Below are positions 1 through 9,927 of a stretch of 64,000 bases of DNA, in pieces. Each line of letters opens with the position of its first letter. Position 1 is the first letter of the stretch. The notes beneath the pieces were generated by a model, which made no database searches, was not told the origin of the DNA, and saw only the letters and a program-made list of their open reading frames with translations. Where the stretch lies: the NCBI GenBank assembly GCA_934045905.1, contig OW203769.1:26071705-26135704 (forward strand), read 5' to 3'. Position numbers and translations under genes: made by a program. Origin of the DNA: Leuctra nigra (taxonomy: Eukaryota; Arthropoda; Insecta; Plecoptera; Leuctridae).

Positions 1-456
1 TTGGAAAAGGTTCAAAAAGTAGCTGCAAGAAGGGTGACTGGAAGAGTCAAGAAATGTAGAAAAGAGAGGAATGCAAGAGGCGAGGTAGCTGTTGTTTGGG
101 AAAGTGTAACTGAAATGATGGAAGATTGGGAATGGGAATCGTTAGAGAGTAGAAGAAAGATCATGTGGTTATGTAACATGTTCAAAATGAGAGGGAATGA
201 AGTTGGATGGAAAGAAATGGCTGGGAGGTTAAAGGAAAGGCATCAAGGAAGAACGATTAAGAAGGGAATGTTGGAGGAGATGTTTGCGAAGACGGACTGT
301 GGGAAATATTCTAACTTGATGAGAACCATCCGAGATTGGAACCTGCTGGCAAATGAAGTAGATGTGACAGAAGACATGAACAGCAAAGAGTTTAGAATGA
401 AAATAACGGGCGTTAATGGATTGGAAACAGAGTTAGGAGGAAGAATAGAAGTATGA
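1..456 (+). CDS. C-terminal fragment of a non-LTR reverse transcriptase ORF
   Basis: The frame is open from the window edge to the TGA at 454-456, about 151 codons. The order of short motifs is that of the tail of jockey/CR1-like ORF2 proteins: an EKVQ..AAR.VTG segment, then SVTEM....WESLE.RRK, then a late MRTIRDWN..ANEV segment. In the family this region follows the polymerase domain and lies close to the protein C-terminus. The catalytic motifs are off the window to the left, so activity cannot be judged. The first codon shown is internal, not a start. Confidence 0.65.
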   Translation: MEKVQKVAARRVTGRVKKCRKERNARGEVAVVWESVTEMMEDWEWESLESRRKIMWLCNMFKMRGNEVGWKEMAGRLKERHQGRTIKKGMLEEMFAKTDCGKYSNLMRTIRDWNLLANEVDVTEDMNSKEFRMKITGVNGLETELGGRIEV

Positions 457-599
457 GAAAGAAGATTTGGAAGAGTAGTATTGTTATTTATAGTTTTAAG
501 TTTATATATTATTATTATTTGTTTTAAGTTGTATTTGTATTTCCTTGCCACCTGTTAAATACTATTTGCAAGATGTAAAAATAAATAAATAAATAAATA
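1..599 (+). mobile_element. non-LTR retrotransposon, 3' end (5' side off the window)
   Basis: The ORF at 1-456 reads like the C-terminal end of a LINE-type reverse transcriptase. It is followed by a short AT-rich 3' UTR and a terminal run of AAATA/AATA units at about 578-599, the usual tail of several insect non-LTR clades. The element lies to the left of the last visible CYP4 exon, so it probably sits in a downstream intron of that gene. The clade cannot be fixed from this fragment. Confidence 0.72.
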
Positions 600-943
600 C
601 GTTTTGGTATAATTTAGGCCGAGTTTAACTAATTGGCAGCTAATACGTAACCCCCCCCCCCCCCCCTCCACGCCACCATCCGCTTTTGTGATGAATAATG
701 ACACAATTATTTATGTCGGAGATATATTATTTCGTGCAATAACAGACATTCTACTTTATATATTAGGATTATCACATTTTCGAGGTTTGCTTAGCAAATA
801 GTTATTTTTTTAGGTTGCCCTACGTGATGTTGCGCTTTTCGGCTTTTCTATACCTACTCTATCAAGAAAATACGAACTTTTCGGAATATCTTATCAAGTT
901 CAAATAAAGGAATCTTAAATATTCTGCAGGAATGAATACTCAC
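600..943. other. intron sequence with a poly-C tract
   Basis: There is no coding signal. A run of 16 C lies at 651-666. The stretch should be CYP4 intron 5, on the downstream side of exon 5 on the minus strand. Confidence 0.5.
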
Positions 944-1013
944 TCGTAGACTGCTTTCACATACTCGGATTGTGTGTCATCCTGTGCTCGAATTTCCGTG
1001 CCCATTGCGGTTT
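944..1013 (-). CDS. CYP4 exon 5
   Basis: The acceptor is CTTTTCCAG and the donor is TACGA|GTGAGT. It encodes (Q)[23 protein letters not shown]. The first codon is split across the intron and reads CAA (Gln) instead of the usual Glu. Confidence 0.85.
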
Positions 1014-4000
1014 CTGGAAAAGCAATGTTGATAATTGTCTTATTGTGATATTGTTCACACCTTCATAATTATTTAATTTCCCTGACTGGCATGGGATGTA
1101 TTGAGAATTAAGTTACATCTTTGACACGTAACATAGTCATTATTGGCTACTTTGTGGCCATGCACGCATACACTCGGCCAAAGTAAAAACGGCATTTGAA
1201 CGAAGCTTATTGGCTGCTGGCAGTTCCTTGACAGTCAATCCTTGTTTCTATCAATGAAATCAGAGTTCACCTAAGTTACCTAGATGACGCATTGCATTAA
1301 CATAAACTTCATCGGATAATGTCAATCGCTTTCAACCAATCCTTTTCTTTCAAAAACCATTTTTAGTTTGTCCAAGTGCACTTCTTTACAACTTACGGCA
1401 GATGATGTCGAGGGCACAGCGAGTGACGAATGGATAAACGTCAAATCCCGACGGACTGCTCTTCACCTCTTCCTCCAACTTATCCACCAACACTTGGCTC
1501 TGCTCCACGAACACCTCAAAGAATGTCTCGAGGATCTTGAAGTGGAAGGTCGGAGTTATCATCTTCCTGTGTTTGTGCCACTTTGAACCTAGAAGAAACT
1601 TACATTATTGAGACTTTTCGATCAAGACAGTTTTATTACTTTTTGCCATAGTTGAAAACAGTTTGCTAAAGTAAATCTAGGGAAATGTGTTAGGTAGGTA
1701 CCCTTTAAACTTTGGTGAATAAATGGAAGTTGTTTAGTTAATAAATATTTAAAAATGTATGCAGGAGTGGACATGTATTGCCACACTCGGCCCCTCAAGT
1801 AGGTACTAGGACTAGTTTTTCAATTGTTCGTTGCAATAGGCAAGTAGAAGAAATAGTGGGAGTCCCAAACTGCATGGCAAACGACAGCAACCTCCAGTAC
1901 TGTACCTCCTATTACAAAGCCTGCTTTTATTGGTTTCTTGGTTCACAAATCATAGAAGTTATATATAAGCAAGCAAAACATAATATTAACAAAAATTTGC
2001 TTCTAAAATAATAATAAAAATACGAAACTCACTGCTTAAACTAAAATATGTATGTAAAAAGAAAAACTATTATTTTATTTATTATAATTATACAATTTTT
2101 TTGACACAATCGTCCAGATCTTGGTAATAAAATATTGAATGAAAAAATACTGTTCTGCTAAAAAAATCAAGAATATTTAATATAACAAAATAAAATATGG
2201 CTTCGCGATATTGAAAATAGTTTTTTCTTCATATCCATAAAAATGTGTGCAATGTGCGCAAACAATTTTTCTTATATTTAAACAGGCCCTGTTTGACATT
2301 AAAATGTCTGAATCGTCTTTCTCTTCAGCATGGGCTCCGAAAGGGGGGAAGGGGCAAGGGGAGCGCATACCCCTCTCCCTGCATGTTAGGAAAATATAGA
2401 AGTGTTGTGTTATTTTACGTATAGTTGCATTTTGTAAACAAAGCGTAAAAAAATTGATTTCAAAGTGACAAAAAAATCATCAAAATGCATCTAAAAACGC
2501 CCTAAACTTGATTCCAAAGTGTTTCAAAACCAAAAAGGAGGCAGTGGGGCGCGTCCCAAATCACCCCTTAACCCGTGTAAAGTGTTTTCCTAGGCTTTCC
2601 CCCTCTTAACAGAAAACTGACGGCGCCATGCTCTTCAGATCCCTTCAATACAATTTAAATAAATAAAATAATTTGTAGTTGTGTAAATTTGAGCCTAAAT
2701 TACTGACCTTTACTTGTGAGCAACCCTTGCCCCAGCCACGGATGTATGAACGAGTACAGCCAGGACTTCTCAATGTGGTTCATATTGCCGATCATTTGCT
2801 GCACAAAGCAAAGAATTCTCATTACCTACTGAGTATTTTGACAAGAGTTACTACTGCTCAATAATATTCTATTTCTTCACCTCGATGTATTCGGCTTTCA
2901 TGATGTGTACTTCCCCTGAGAAGCCGGTCCATGTACGGAAGATGGGACGATATTTTGCAGCGTGTTCGTTCACTACTGTCATGAACTCTGAAACAGTCAT
3001 GAAATGGAGGTTAATCATGAAGCAAACAAGCAAAGTCAGTTTTAGCATAGACTGTTTTCATCAATCTTCATTATTCTATAAATGTTTGATCCCCCAACCG
3101 ACACAGCCTTCTTCCTATTACTATAAATTGAGTAGAAATTAATCTTCCATTTCAAGCTATGAGTAAACATCAGTATAAAAGTAAAACATTACCTTCAAAA
3201 ATGACATTAAAATTAATTTTAAAAGCTATGATTGTAAGAAGTTTTCAAATGTCTTGATAAGTAGTTCTTTGAAAACCAAACTACATAATGATGAGAGTTG
3301 CAGTTTGTGTGAATTTTTCAAAACATTGTTTTTGGTTTGGTAATTTCAAGACTGAAATATTGATAATGATGCTAATTCTATTTAGATTTTGCCTCTTTAT
3401 TTGGACTGATATATTTGGATTGAAATAGTGGTAGTAAAATCTGGAGTTCTTTTTCTTTAAATTAACTGTTCCAAATTCAAATAGGTACGAAATTTTACAT
3501 TGCAATATTTGAAAATAAGACATTGTTTAACAAAATTAATTAACAAAATAAAAGACACTTGATTAAAATACGTCTCTAGATTTATAGACTAAAAAAATTA
3601 AATATAGAATAGGTGTCTAATATTATCCCATTGTCCTGGTAATAGAGTGTGCGAATATTCGAAATTTTGAATTATTCGAAAATATTTGCCTTGAAGATTT
3701 GATTTTGATAAATTGAAATTTCATGTAGGTAGTTTTAAATTTTCCAATTACTTTAACATTTGGAGAACCTAGCTTAACAGATTTATGTAAATCTCAAAAT
3801 TATTCCATCACTTCTTTTTTGGCTAGGTTTTCAATGTTTTCACATATTTTTGAAAGATGTGAGTTAAAAAATAATGTTCCTGCATTCTTCGAATTCAAAG
3901 AGTTTGGTGGCCAGCTATTACTTTTAATTTGATTTTATCTGAATTTTGTGTCCAACTAAAATCAACATTTTAGTCAATTACCATGAGGTAATAAATCACT

Positions 4001-4218
4001 CACTCGTTGCACAAAACTAAACCGACCTCCTTGCCCATGATTGACTCACTGTGCCTTGGGACTAAGATATCGATGTTGCCGAGCAGCGGGAAATATGGCG
4101 GTCCAGGCAGTTTATCTAACATCGCAGAGAATCTGCGTCTTGATGCTGTGAACTTGAATGCAATCAGAGCCGACACAATGACCAGCGTCAAGCTCAGGAG
4201 CACAGTGATGACTTCCAT
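944..4218 (-). CDS. cytochrome P450, CYP4 family (CYP4C-like), exons 1-5, 3' part off window
   Basis: Microsomal heme monooxygenase; CYP4 members in insects act on fatty acids, hormones or xenobiotics. Five exons join in frame on the minus strand: 4218-4050, 2987-2881, 2798-2708, 1588-1397 and 1013-944, all with GT-AG introns and matching phases (1, 0, 1, 1, 2). Together they encode about 208 residues. They give an N-terminal membrane anchor, a KLPGPP hinge, [32 protein letters not shown], the C-helix WxxxR (KWHKHRK), [10 protein letters not shown], and TAMGTE...YVKAVY. The I-helix, ExxR and heme Cys motifs should lie left of the window. Intron 3 carries a MITE (2329-2630), and a LINE end lies beyond exon 5. 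One oddity is that splicing of exons 4 and 5 gives QTAMG where the family nearly always has ETAMG. The family call is firm; the subfamily is inferred. Confidence 0.88.
1397..1588 (-). CDS. CYP4 exon 4 (C-helix WxxxR)
   Basis: The acceptor is TTCTTCTAG and the donor is TGCC|GTAAGT. It encodes [20 protein letters not shown], then an acidic/basic helix, then [17 protein letters not shown] and R of WxxxR contact the heme propionates in the family. Confidence 0.9.
2329..2630. mobile_element. MITE with CATGGGC termini and 8-bp TSD, in CYP4 intron 3
   Basis: The ends are CATGGGCTCCG and CGGCGCCATG (imperfect TIR), flanked by the identical 8-mer CTCTTCAG at 2321-2328 and 2631-2638. The interior is G-rich near both ends (AAAGGGGGGAAGGGG; CCCCCTC near the right end). 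An 8-bp target duplication points to a hAT-like transposase. It is related by its ends to the element at 54057-54458. Confidence 0.75.
2708..2798 (-). CDS. CYP4 exon 3
   Basis: The acceptor is TTTGTGCAG and the donor is AAAG|GTCAGT. It encodes [30 protein letters not shown]. The HIEKSWLY and GLLTS blocks are hallmarks of CYP4. Confidence 0.88.
2881..2987 (-). CDS. CYP4 exon 2
   Basis: The acceptor is TTTCAG at 2993-2988 and the donor is GAG|GTGAAG at 2880. It encodes [16 protein letters not shown] followed by [19 protein letters not shown], the A-helix and beta-1 region typical of CYP4. Confidence 0.85.
2988..4049 (-). other. CYP4 intron 1
   Basis: AT-rich, with no ORF that extends either exon and no clear repeat. 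Confidence 0.6.
4050..4218 (-). CDS. CYP4 exon 1: start codon, membrane anchor, proline hinge
   Basis: The ATG is at 4218. A hydrophobic anchor of about 20 residues ([19 protein letters not shown]) is followed by a basic SRRR stop-transfer and [15 protein letters not shown]. The donor is CACA|GTGAGT at 4049. The frame stays open past this donor to 4000, but only the 4050 donor keeps phase with exon 2. Confidence 0.85.
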
Positions 4219-4950
4219 CGGAGATGCTGTAGTGGTAACCTAGGCAACAGCCAATGAAACACAGCCATCCAGACTGCTCAAGCCCTCTACTGTTGTATAT
4301 CGTGTACTAATATTATATTAATAATTATGAGATTTATTGGAAGATTTTCAGTAAATACCGTCAAACGGGAAGGCTTGAATCAATAATGTGGAAAAGCTGA
4401 AAACATGTGAAACGTTACCAATCAAAATTCAATGATTTTTTTCCACATATGTTGACGTAGTACCTACGTCCTACATTAGCTATCATTTAGATCAATCAAC
4501 TACTTTGTATAGCAATTTATAAGTACAACTGGAAACAAATCTAGTGGAGCGGTCGCTCCACGCCAGCCAAGTCGTACGGCGCGCGCACACTCTCATTTAA
4601 AAAGGCTGGAGCAAACCCACTTTTACTGTAAGCATCAAAGTGGCATTTTCGGCCTACTGGATCTTAAAATTGGGAAATCTCACATTAATGCGAAATATCT
4701 TAATTTCGAGCTATGGCCCACCCCACCACATATACCAAATTTGGGAATAATAGGTTACGCCCTTTGCCAGCTAGCGGGCCGTGAAAATCGTGTTTTAGGG
4801 CGGTTTTCATAATCAGTAATAATCTCAGGAGTAGTAGGCTGGAGCTCAAATCCGGTAAACAGGCCACAGCCTAAACCGCTGAACCGATTGATCTCAAATT
4901 TTTACCACGTGTGCACTTTTGGCGTCTGATTTGCCCTCCCCACCTTGACT
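4219..4950. promoter_or_regulatory. upstream region of the CYP4 gene, no defined promoter seen
   Basis: This is the sequence upstream of the CYP4 start codon on the minus strand. I can see no TATA box in a convincing position. A short inverted GTGGAGCG/CGCTCCAC lies at 4543-4561, and the right part merges into the repeat array that follows. Confidence 0.25.
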
Positions 4951-4954
4951 TTTT

Positions 4955-5870
4955 TGTGCCGCCATTTTGAAACCGGAACTGACATCATATCTCAACAACG
5001 GCTGGACCGATTAGAACGAAAATGGCGCCAAACGATTCGGACGGTCATCTATATGGATTATCAATAGCAAAAGACTAAATTTTTTGTTAACGAAACCGGA
5101 AATGACGTCATGAAATTTGAAACTCATCGATTGGCATTTCGGCAACAAATTTGATCCAATTGTTTTGATATTTATGTAACGTATGTACTTTTGATATCTC
5201 ATTTGACTTGTTATTAAACCAACAGAAAGCCGCCATTTTGCAACCGGAAGTGACATCATATCTTAATAACGTCTAAATAGATTTGAACGAAACCATCGCT
5301 AAACAAGTTAGACGGTCAACTTTATGTATTATTATCAATAATATTTGCAGTTTCCCATACCGAAACCGGAAATGACGTCACACATTTTAAAAATCTCACA
5401 AATTTACATTTTGATGCAATAAATATACTATTTGAGACAGCTAATAATAAATGTAATCATGTTTAAATTATAATTCAAGAGGTCAGTGATTTCAGCAGCC
5501 ATTTTGAAACCGGGAGAAACGTAATATGTTTCGAAAACTGGTTGACAGATCGGTATGAAACTAGCGCCAAACGATTCGGAAGGCCATCTTTATGGAATAG
5601 GAACAGTTAAACTAGAATTTTCCTATTTATGAGACCGGAAATGACGTCATTCAAATTTATAAATTATTATAATCTTCTCCTATACAATAAATACATATTC
5701 AGAAAGCTTAAAATTATACACATCATTTATAGTTATAAATTATATGTGGCAGTGCAGAAAGTTCAGCAGCCATTTTGAAAACCGAAGTGTTGCCATATCT
5801 CGAAACTGGGTTGACCGATTGGAATGAAACCTTTGCTATTCTTCATGAGAATAACCAAATTGTAAAGGGT
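4955..5870. repeat. degenerate tandem repeat, period about 270 bp, four copies
   Basis: The phrase GCCATTTTG.AACCG starts at 4961, 5232, 5498 and 5769 (spacing 271, 266, 271). Each copy continues with a 'tgacatcatatctc..aac.gg.tgacCGATT.gAAcgAAA' block. A second phrase, CCGGAAATGACGTCA, recurs near 5095, 5365 and 5635. Copies have diverged and have no ORF. It may be the body of a non-autonomous element or an old satellite. Confidence 0.7.
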
Positions 5871-5955
5871 GATTTTTTTAAAGGATTTAGTAATTGTTCA
5901 ATTGATATGTGTCACATATAAGTTGTAAGAATAAACTAAAAAAAGTAGTGATATC

Positions 5956-6357
5956 CCCATAAAAAAACACTCCGTGTAAAAATACCAGCCAAGTCTCTTC
6001 AACTTAAAAAAAATGATGAAATCTAAAAATTCTGCACTGAAAAGAAGTGATATCAAAAAATTTGCCAAGTCAAAACTTTATTTGAAAATCAAAAAATACT
6101 TGGCGCATCGTTTTTTAGGGCATTATAGGTATATTATATGTATAGATGTATATTTGATGTATATTTCATATCTGGCATATACTTCTCAACTATTTATATA
6201 CACGATGCGCCAAGTATTTTTTGATTTTCAAATAAAGTTTTGACTTAGCAAATTTTTTGATATCACTACTTTTCAGTGCAGAATTTTTAGATTTCATTAT
6301 TTTTTTTAAGTTGAAGAGACTTGGCTGGTATTTTTACACGGAGTGTTTTTTTATGGG
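5956..6357. mobile_element. foldback element with ~155-bp inverted arms
   Basis: The arms run from CCCATAAAAAAACACTCCG at 5956 to about 6110, and return from about 6203 to CGGAGTGTTTTTTTATGGG ending at 6357. They are nearly perfect and separated by a ~90-bp AT-rich loop. No clear target duplication was found (flanks ATATC and TATAG). It has no coding capacity; the ORF read across it is a by-product of the repeat. Confidence 0.8.
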
Positions 6358-7780
6358 TATAGTAGGTACTGAAACGAAGCTACTAGGGGGTCAAAACTGT
6401 TAAGCTAGTACATTCATGCAAGTTAACTAAATTTAAAATTATTAAAACCTGAGGATAATTTAGATTTAGATTAGTACGAATACAATTGCAAAAATGTATT
6501 TAAATTGTTTAATGCAAATACTGACCTTTTCCCGCAAGTCATTCGAGCAAGGTGAAGGAAAGTGTTAAAAGTTACAATTCAAATGACAAATCAAAACAGA
6601 AATATCATATCTACAATTCTTTGCTTGAAGAAGAGTGTGTAAACTGTAAATACTGTTTATATTGGAGTTTTCATGTGAAGCATTATTTCATTTCTTGCAA
6701 AAGGTTAAGAAAACTCTTCGTTTGTTACTTGTTTCATATATAGAAATTGTGTTTACCCTCCTCAGACCCAGACATATTTTTTGCCCTGATTTTGGTGAAA
6801 TTTATTTTCCTAAGAGAAAGGCTCTTGAAAAAAATTTGAAAAAAATATTTAAAAAATATAAAAAAATCGATTTTTTTTATGTTTTAATATAAAAAAAGGT
6901 TTTTTGACTAATTAAAAAGTCATTGTTACGGTGTAAAAATTTAAATAAAAAATGTAAAAATATAATCTATGGTGTTTTGTTATGGCATTGAAGCAATAAA
7001 ACTTTTATTTTTTATATTCCCCAATGAATAATTACAATTTAATAAAATTACTGTAAAATGGGTTTTACCATGGCGCCCATTTTTTGGGGTAGCTAATATT
7101 CAGATGATTGTCACAGCGTCGACCAATAACATACAATCTTCAAAAAAAACACAATATAGACAAGGAAGTAAATGTAATGACTGTTTGGATCATTCTAATT
7201 TTTAAGATATATTTTGCTATACATTTAGCTAATTGTCTATTTTGTATGATGGAAATTACTTTTTTAACTTTTCAAAATAAATTCAATTTGTTTAATATTT
7301 TTGAGTATATGGCTTTTACTCGGGAAGAAAAGGGATACCTAATAATTAAAACAGAACAGAGCATAATCTTATAAACCTAGAAAGAGTAAGAACTAAATGA
7401 ATCTATTTCAAGCATGTTGACCCTACAAAACCTTGCTAATCTATGCTGTGAATCTTTCATGGTGCATTGGGGGGCATTATTATAATTGATCCATGTCTTT
7501 ATCACATTAGTCCATGCATTTTAAAATACCGGGTTATATCAACATGTAAACAAATAAGGGAAATATTAAACATGATATCAAAGTTGAATTAAGAAATTAA
7601 GCAGTGAGATCAATTTATGAATAAAATTGATGAGGTATCCGTATCACATGCTTCCAAGTGTTGTTGATTTCTATTTTATACGACGATAGTTTAAAAGTGA
7701 CGATTTGGCCACATATGTATAGCTTTTAATTTAATATCACATCACTCGTTAGTAGTAATTTGGAAAACGTTAAAAATTAA
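6358..7780. other. AT-rich sequence, no gene seen
   Basis: Poly-A/T rich throughout. Short open frames here have lysine-, isoleucine- and phenylalanine-heavy composition, as expected from AT bias, and no recognisable motif. Confidence 0.5.
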
Positions 7781-7829
7781 GCTGCTGCAAGCGCGAGCGA
7801 TTTTGCCGCGTTTTGCAGGCACATTTCTG

Positions 7830-8140
7830 GATACGATTGGTCTTGGAGACAAAATTGGGTGACGTAATGATTTGAAATTTTAACCATGATTAGATAAAAA
7901 AAGGGTTGTCTCTTGGCACAGTTTTAATTTTTCGCTTCGTTAATTAGTAATAATTAGTTGATTTTTGGTGAAAAATTGTTTATTTTCTTGTCTCAAAAAA
8001 AAAATTATTATGTGTAAAAAATGTGCCAAGTGATAACCCTAAGTTTTTCTTTTATCTAATCATGATTAAAATTTGAGATCAATTGGTTCACGGGTTTGGT
8101 CTCTAATCGTATCGGAAATTTTATCGTTTTGCGTGGTTTT
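7830..8140. repeat. degenerate inverted repeat
   Basis: The left side, around 7835-7920, contains 'ttggtctTGGAGACaaa' and 'aaccATGATTAGATAAA'. It pairs imperfectly with the right side, 8020-8125, where TTTATCTAATCATGATTAAAAT and GTCTCTAATCGTAT appear. It looks like an old MITE; the ends cannot be placed. Confidence 0.45.
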
Positions 8141-8149
8141 GTTGAATAA

Positions 8150-9155
8150 CCGGCACTTAATTAACAAGGCACGAAGCAAAAATGAAAAAGTACTACTAAT
8201 ATACAATCAGACTGATCATATGAACATCCTATCAAAGTTACACCTACTTATAAAACAATTTTTCTCTCTCAATTTTCTAAAACGGCCGAGCGATAGTATC
8301 ACCTTAAAATATGAAAATATATTTTCATTAATACGTTAACAATTTAAAGTGAAGATCCAGTTTAAGTGCACAGTAAACATTACACACATAGAATGGGAAA
8401 AACAACACTCTTTTGTTTGAACTAAATGTAGGTACACACTTACCTTGTCTTGTACTTATATTAAAATTGAGAGGACATCATCACAATAATAAGAGTTAAG
8501 CTTTTTAAAACACCATGACAGCAAACTATCTATCTATCAATAATTAATCAAAATCATTACATGACACATTGCTTATCTGTATTATGTGATAAACCAAATC
8601 TCCACTGTTTACATGCTGACTGCAGTATGTTGCCAGATAGAAACTGACAGAAGCAGATAGACACTAAAAAGTTGTTGTGGTAAATTAATGATAGCTTGAA
8701 GCTGCAACCTTGGAGGGAAAATGGAAGATTACTGAGATTAGATTCACACTTTCTTTAGCCGGCCTTGTACCATACACATGTGGTGTGGTACTCAGAATTA
8801 GACAATTATAGACTAAAATGTTTTGTATCTGTTCTTGTAAGGAAATTATGGTGGGTGACTTAAATAGATGGAATGTCAACTTCTAAGATTATACAGTAAA
8901 ATAGAACTAGGTCACTTACTAGTTTAAATGAAATAAGAGGTTTGTGTTTTCTACACTTTTGTGGTACCGCAATTTCATTTATTGTTCAAAAAAGCTTTAC
9001 CTTCAAAATCATAAATAAAAAATAGTAAATACCTACGTATAATTTATATTCATAAATAAATTATCTGTTCAAAGTCAGTTATTGGTTAATAAATTCAGAA
9101 AGTAAACAAAATATATCTTTGTTAATATTGGTATACATTTATTTTCATCATGTGA
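8150..9155. other. no gene seen
   Basis: AT-rich. There is no convincing exon or inverted repeat. Confidence 0.45.
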
Positions 9156-9161
9156 GTATTA

Positions 9162-9512
9162 AAGTTCATTCACGATTATAGCAAAATTAGCAAAATAGCA
9201 AAATATAGCAAAATAGCAACCCGTAATGGCGGCGTGTACTACCGTAGTCAAGTGAACGTAAACCTAAACATGTAAACATCAATATAATAATCAAAAAATG
9301 TGTATAATACGGCTGTAGATAAAAATAAATCAATTTTATTGAATTTTTATAATATTTACTACTTTTAAAAATTGTGTATTTGACATAAGTTATACAATTT
9401 CAATAATACAAATAAGAAAGTCTTGCCATTGACAGGGCAGTGTTCAAGTGACTGACCAATGAACGACGTGATCGACTAAAACGTCAGTGATATTCTTATC
9501 GTGAACGAACTT
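9162..9512. mobile_element. TA-flanked MITE (Tc1/mariner-like)
   Basis: The ends are AAGTTCATTCACGATTA and the complement of ATCGTGAACGAACTT, each bounded by TA (9160-9161 and 9513-9514), the target preference of Tc1/mariner transposases. The interior is AT-rich with a short AGCAAAATA direct repeat near the left end. No ORF. Confidence 0.65.
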
Positions 9513-9530
9513 TACCATGGACGGTATTAC

Positions 9531-9548
9531 ATGTATATATATATATAT
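9531..9548. repeat. (TA)n microsatellite
   Basis: A short dinucleotide tract lies just outside the MITE to its left. Confidence 0.8.
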
Positions 9549-9795
9549 CGACAAGTAGTTATATCTACACATCACAGTCAGTCATTTTCAAACATTTATT
9601 TGTATAGAACATCATTGTATTAATGCTAGCAAGAAATGCTGCACTGCAAGACATGTTAAACAGCAAATATATTGTCACATGAATAGATATTTTATATTTT
9701 TATACACGATAGGTACACGTTATAAAAAATGTAACATGTTTTCTGTGTTAATATGATATGACAATCACGGTCATCCTAGCGCTCTGCACTTGACT

Positions 9796-9927
9796 CTACT
9801 TGCCCCTACTTCTCCGCACAGACGGAGAAGAGCCGTCAGGCTTCTTCTTGAAGTAGCCAGACTGCTTGTATGGCCGCTTCGATGGAGCTTCCGCTGGCTG
9901 TATGGCCCTCTTCTTGCAAGGCCGGCC
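9796..9927 (-). CDS. terminal exon of the repeat-protein gene
   Basis: The acceptor is TTTGTCTCAG and the TAG is at 9798-9796. It has 43 codons: GRPCKKRAIQPAEAPSKRP, then YKQSGYFKKKPDGSSPS, ending RRSRGK. GC-rich and lysine/arginine-rich. Its link to the exon at 19688 rests on matching phase and composition across 9.8 kb, so it could instead be the end of another gene. Confidence 0.6.
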   Translation of the reverse strand, partial: GRPCKKRAIQPAEAPSKRPYKQSGYFKKKPDGSSPSVRRSRGK

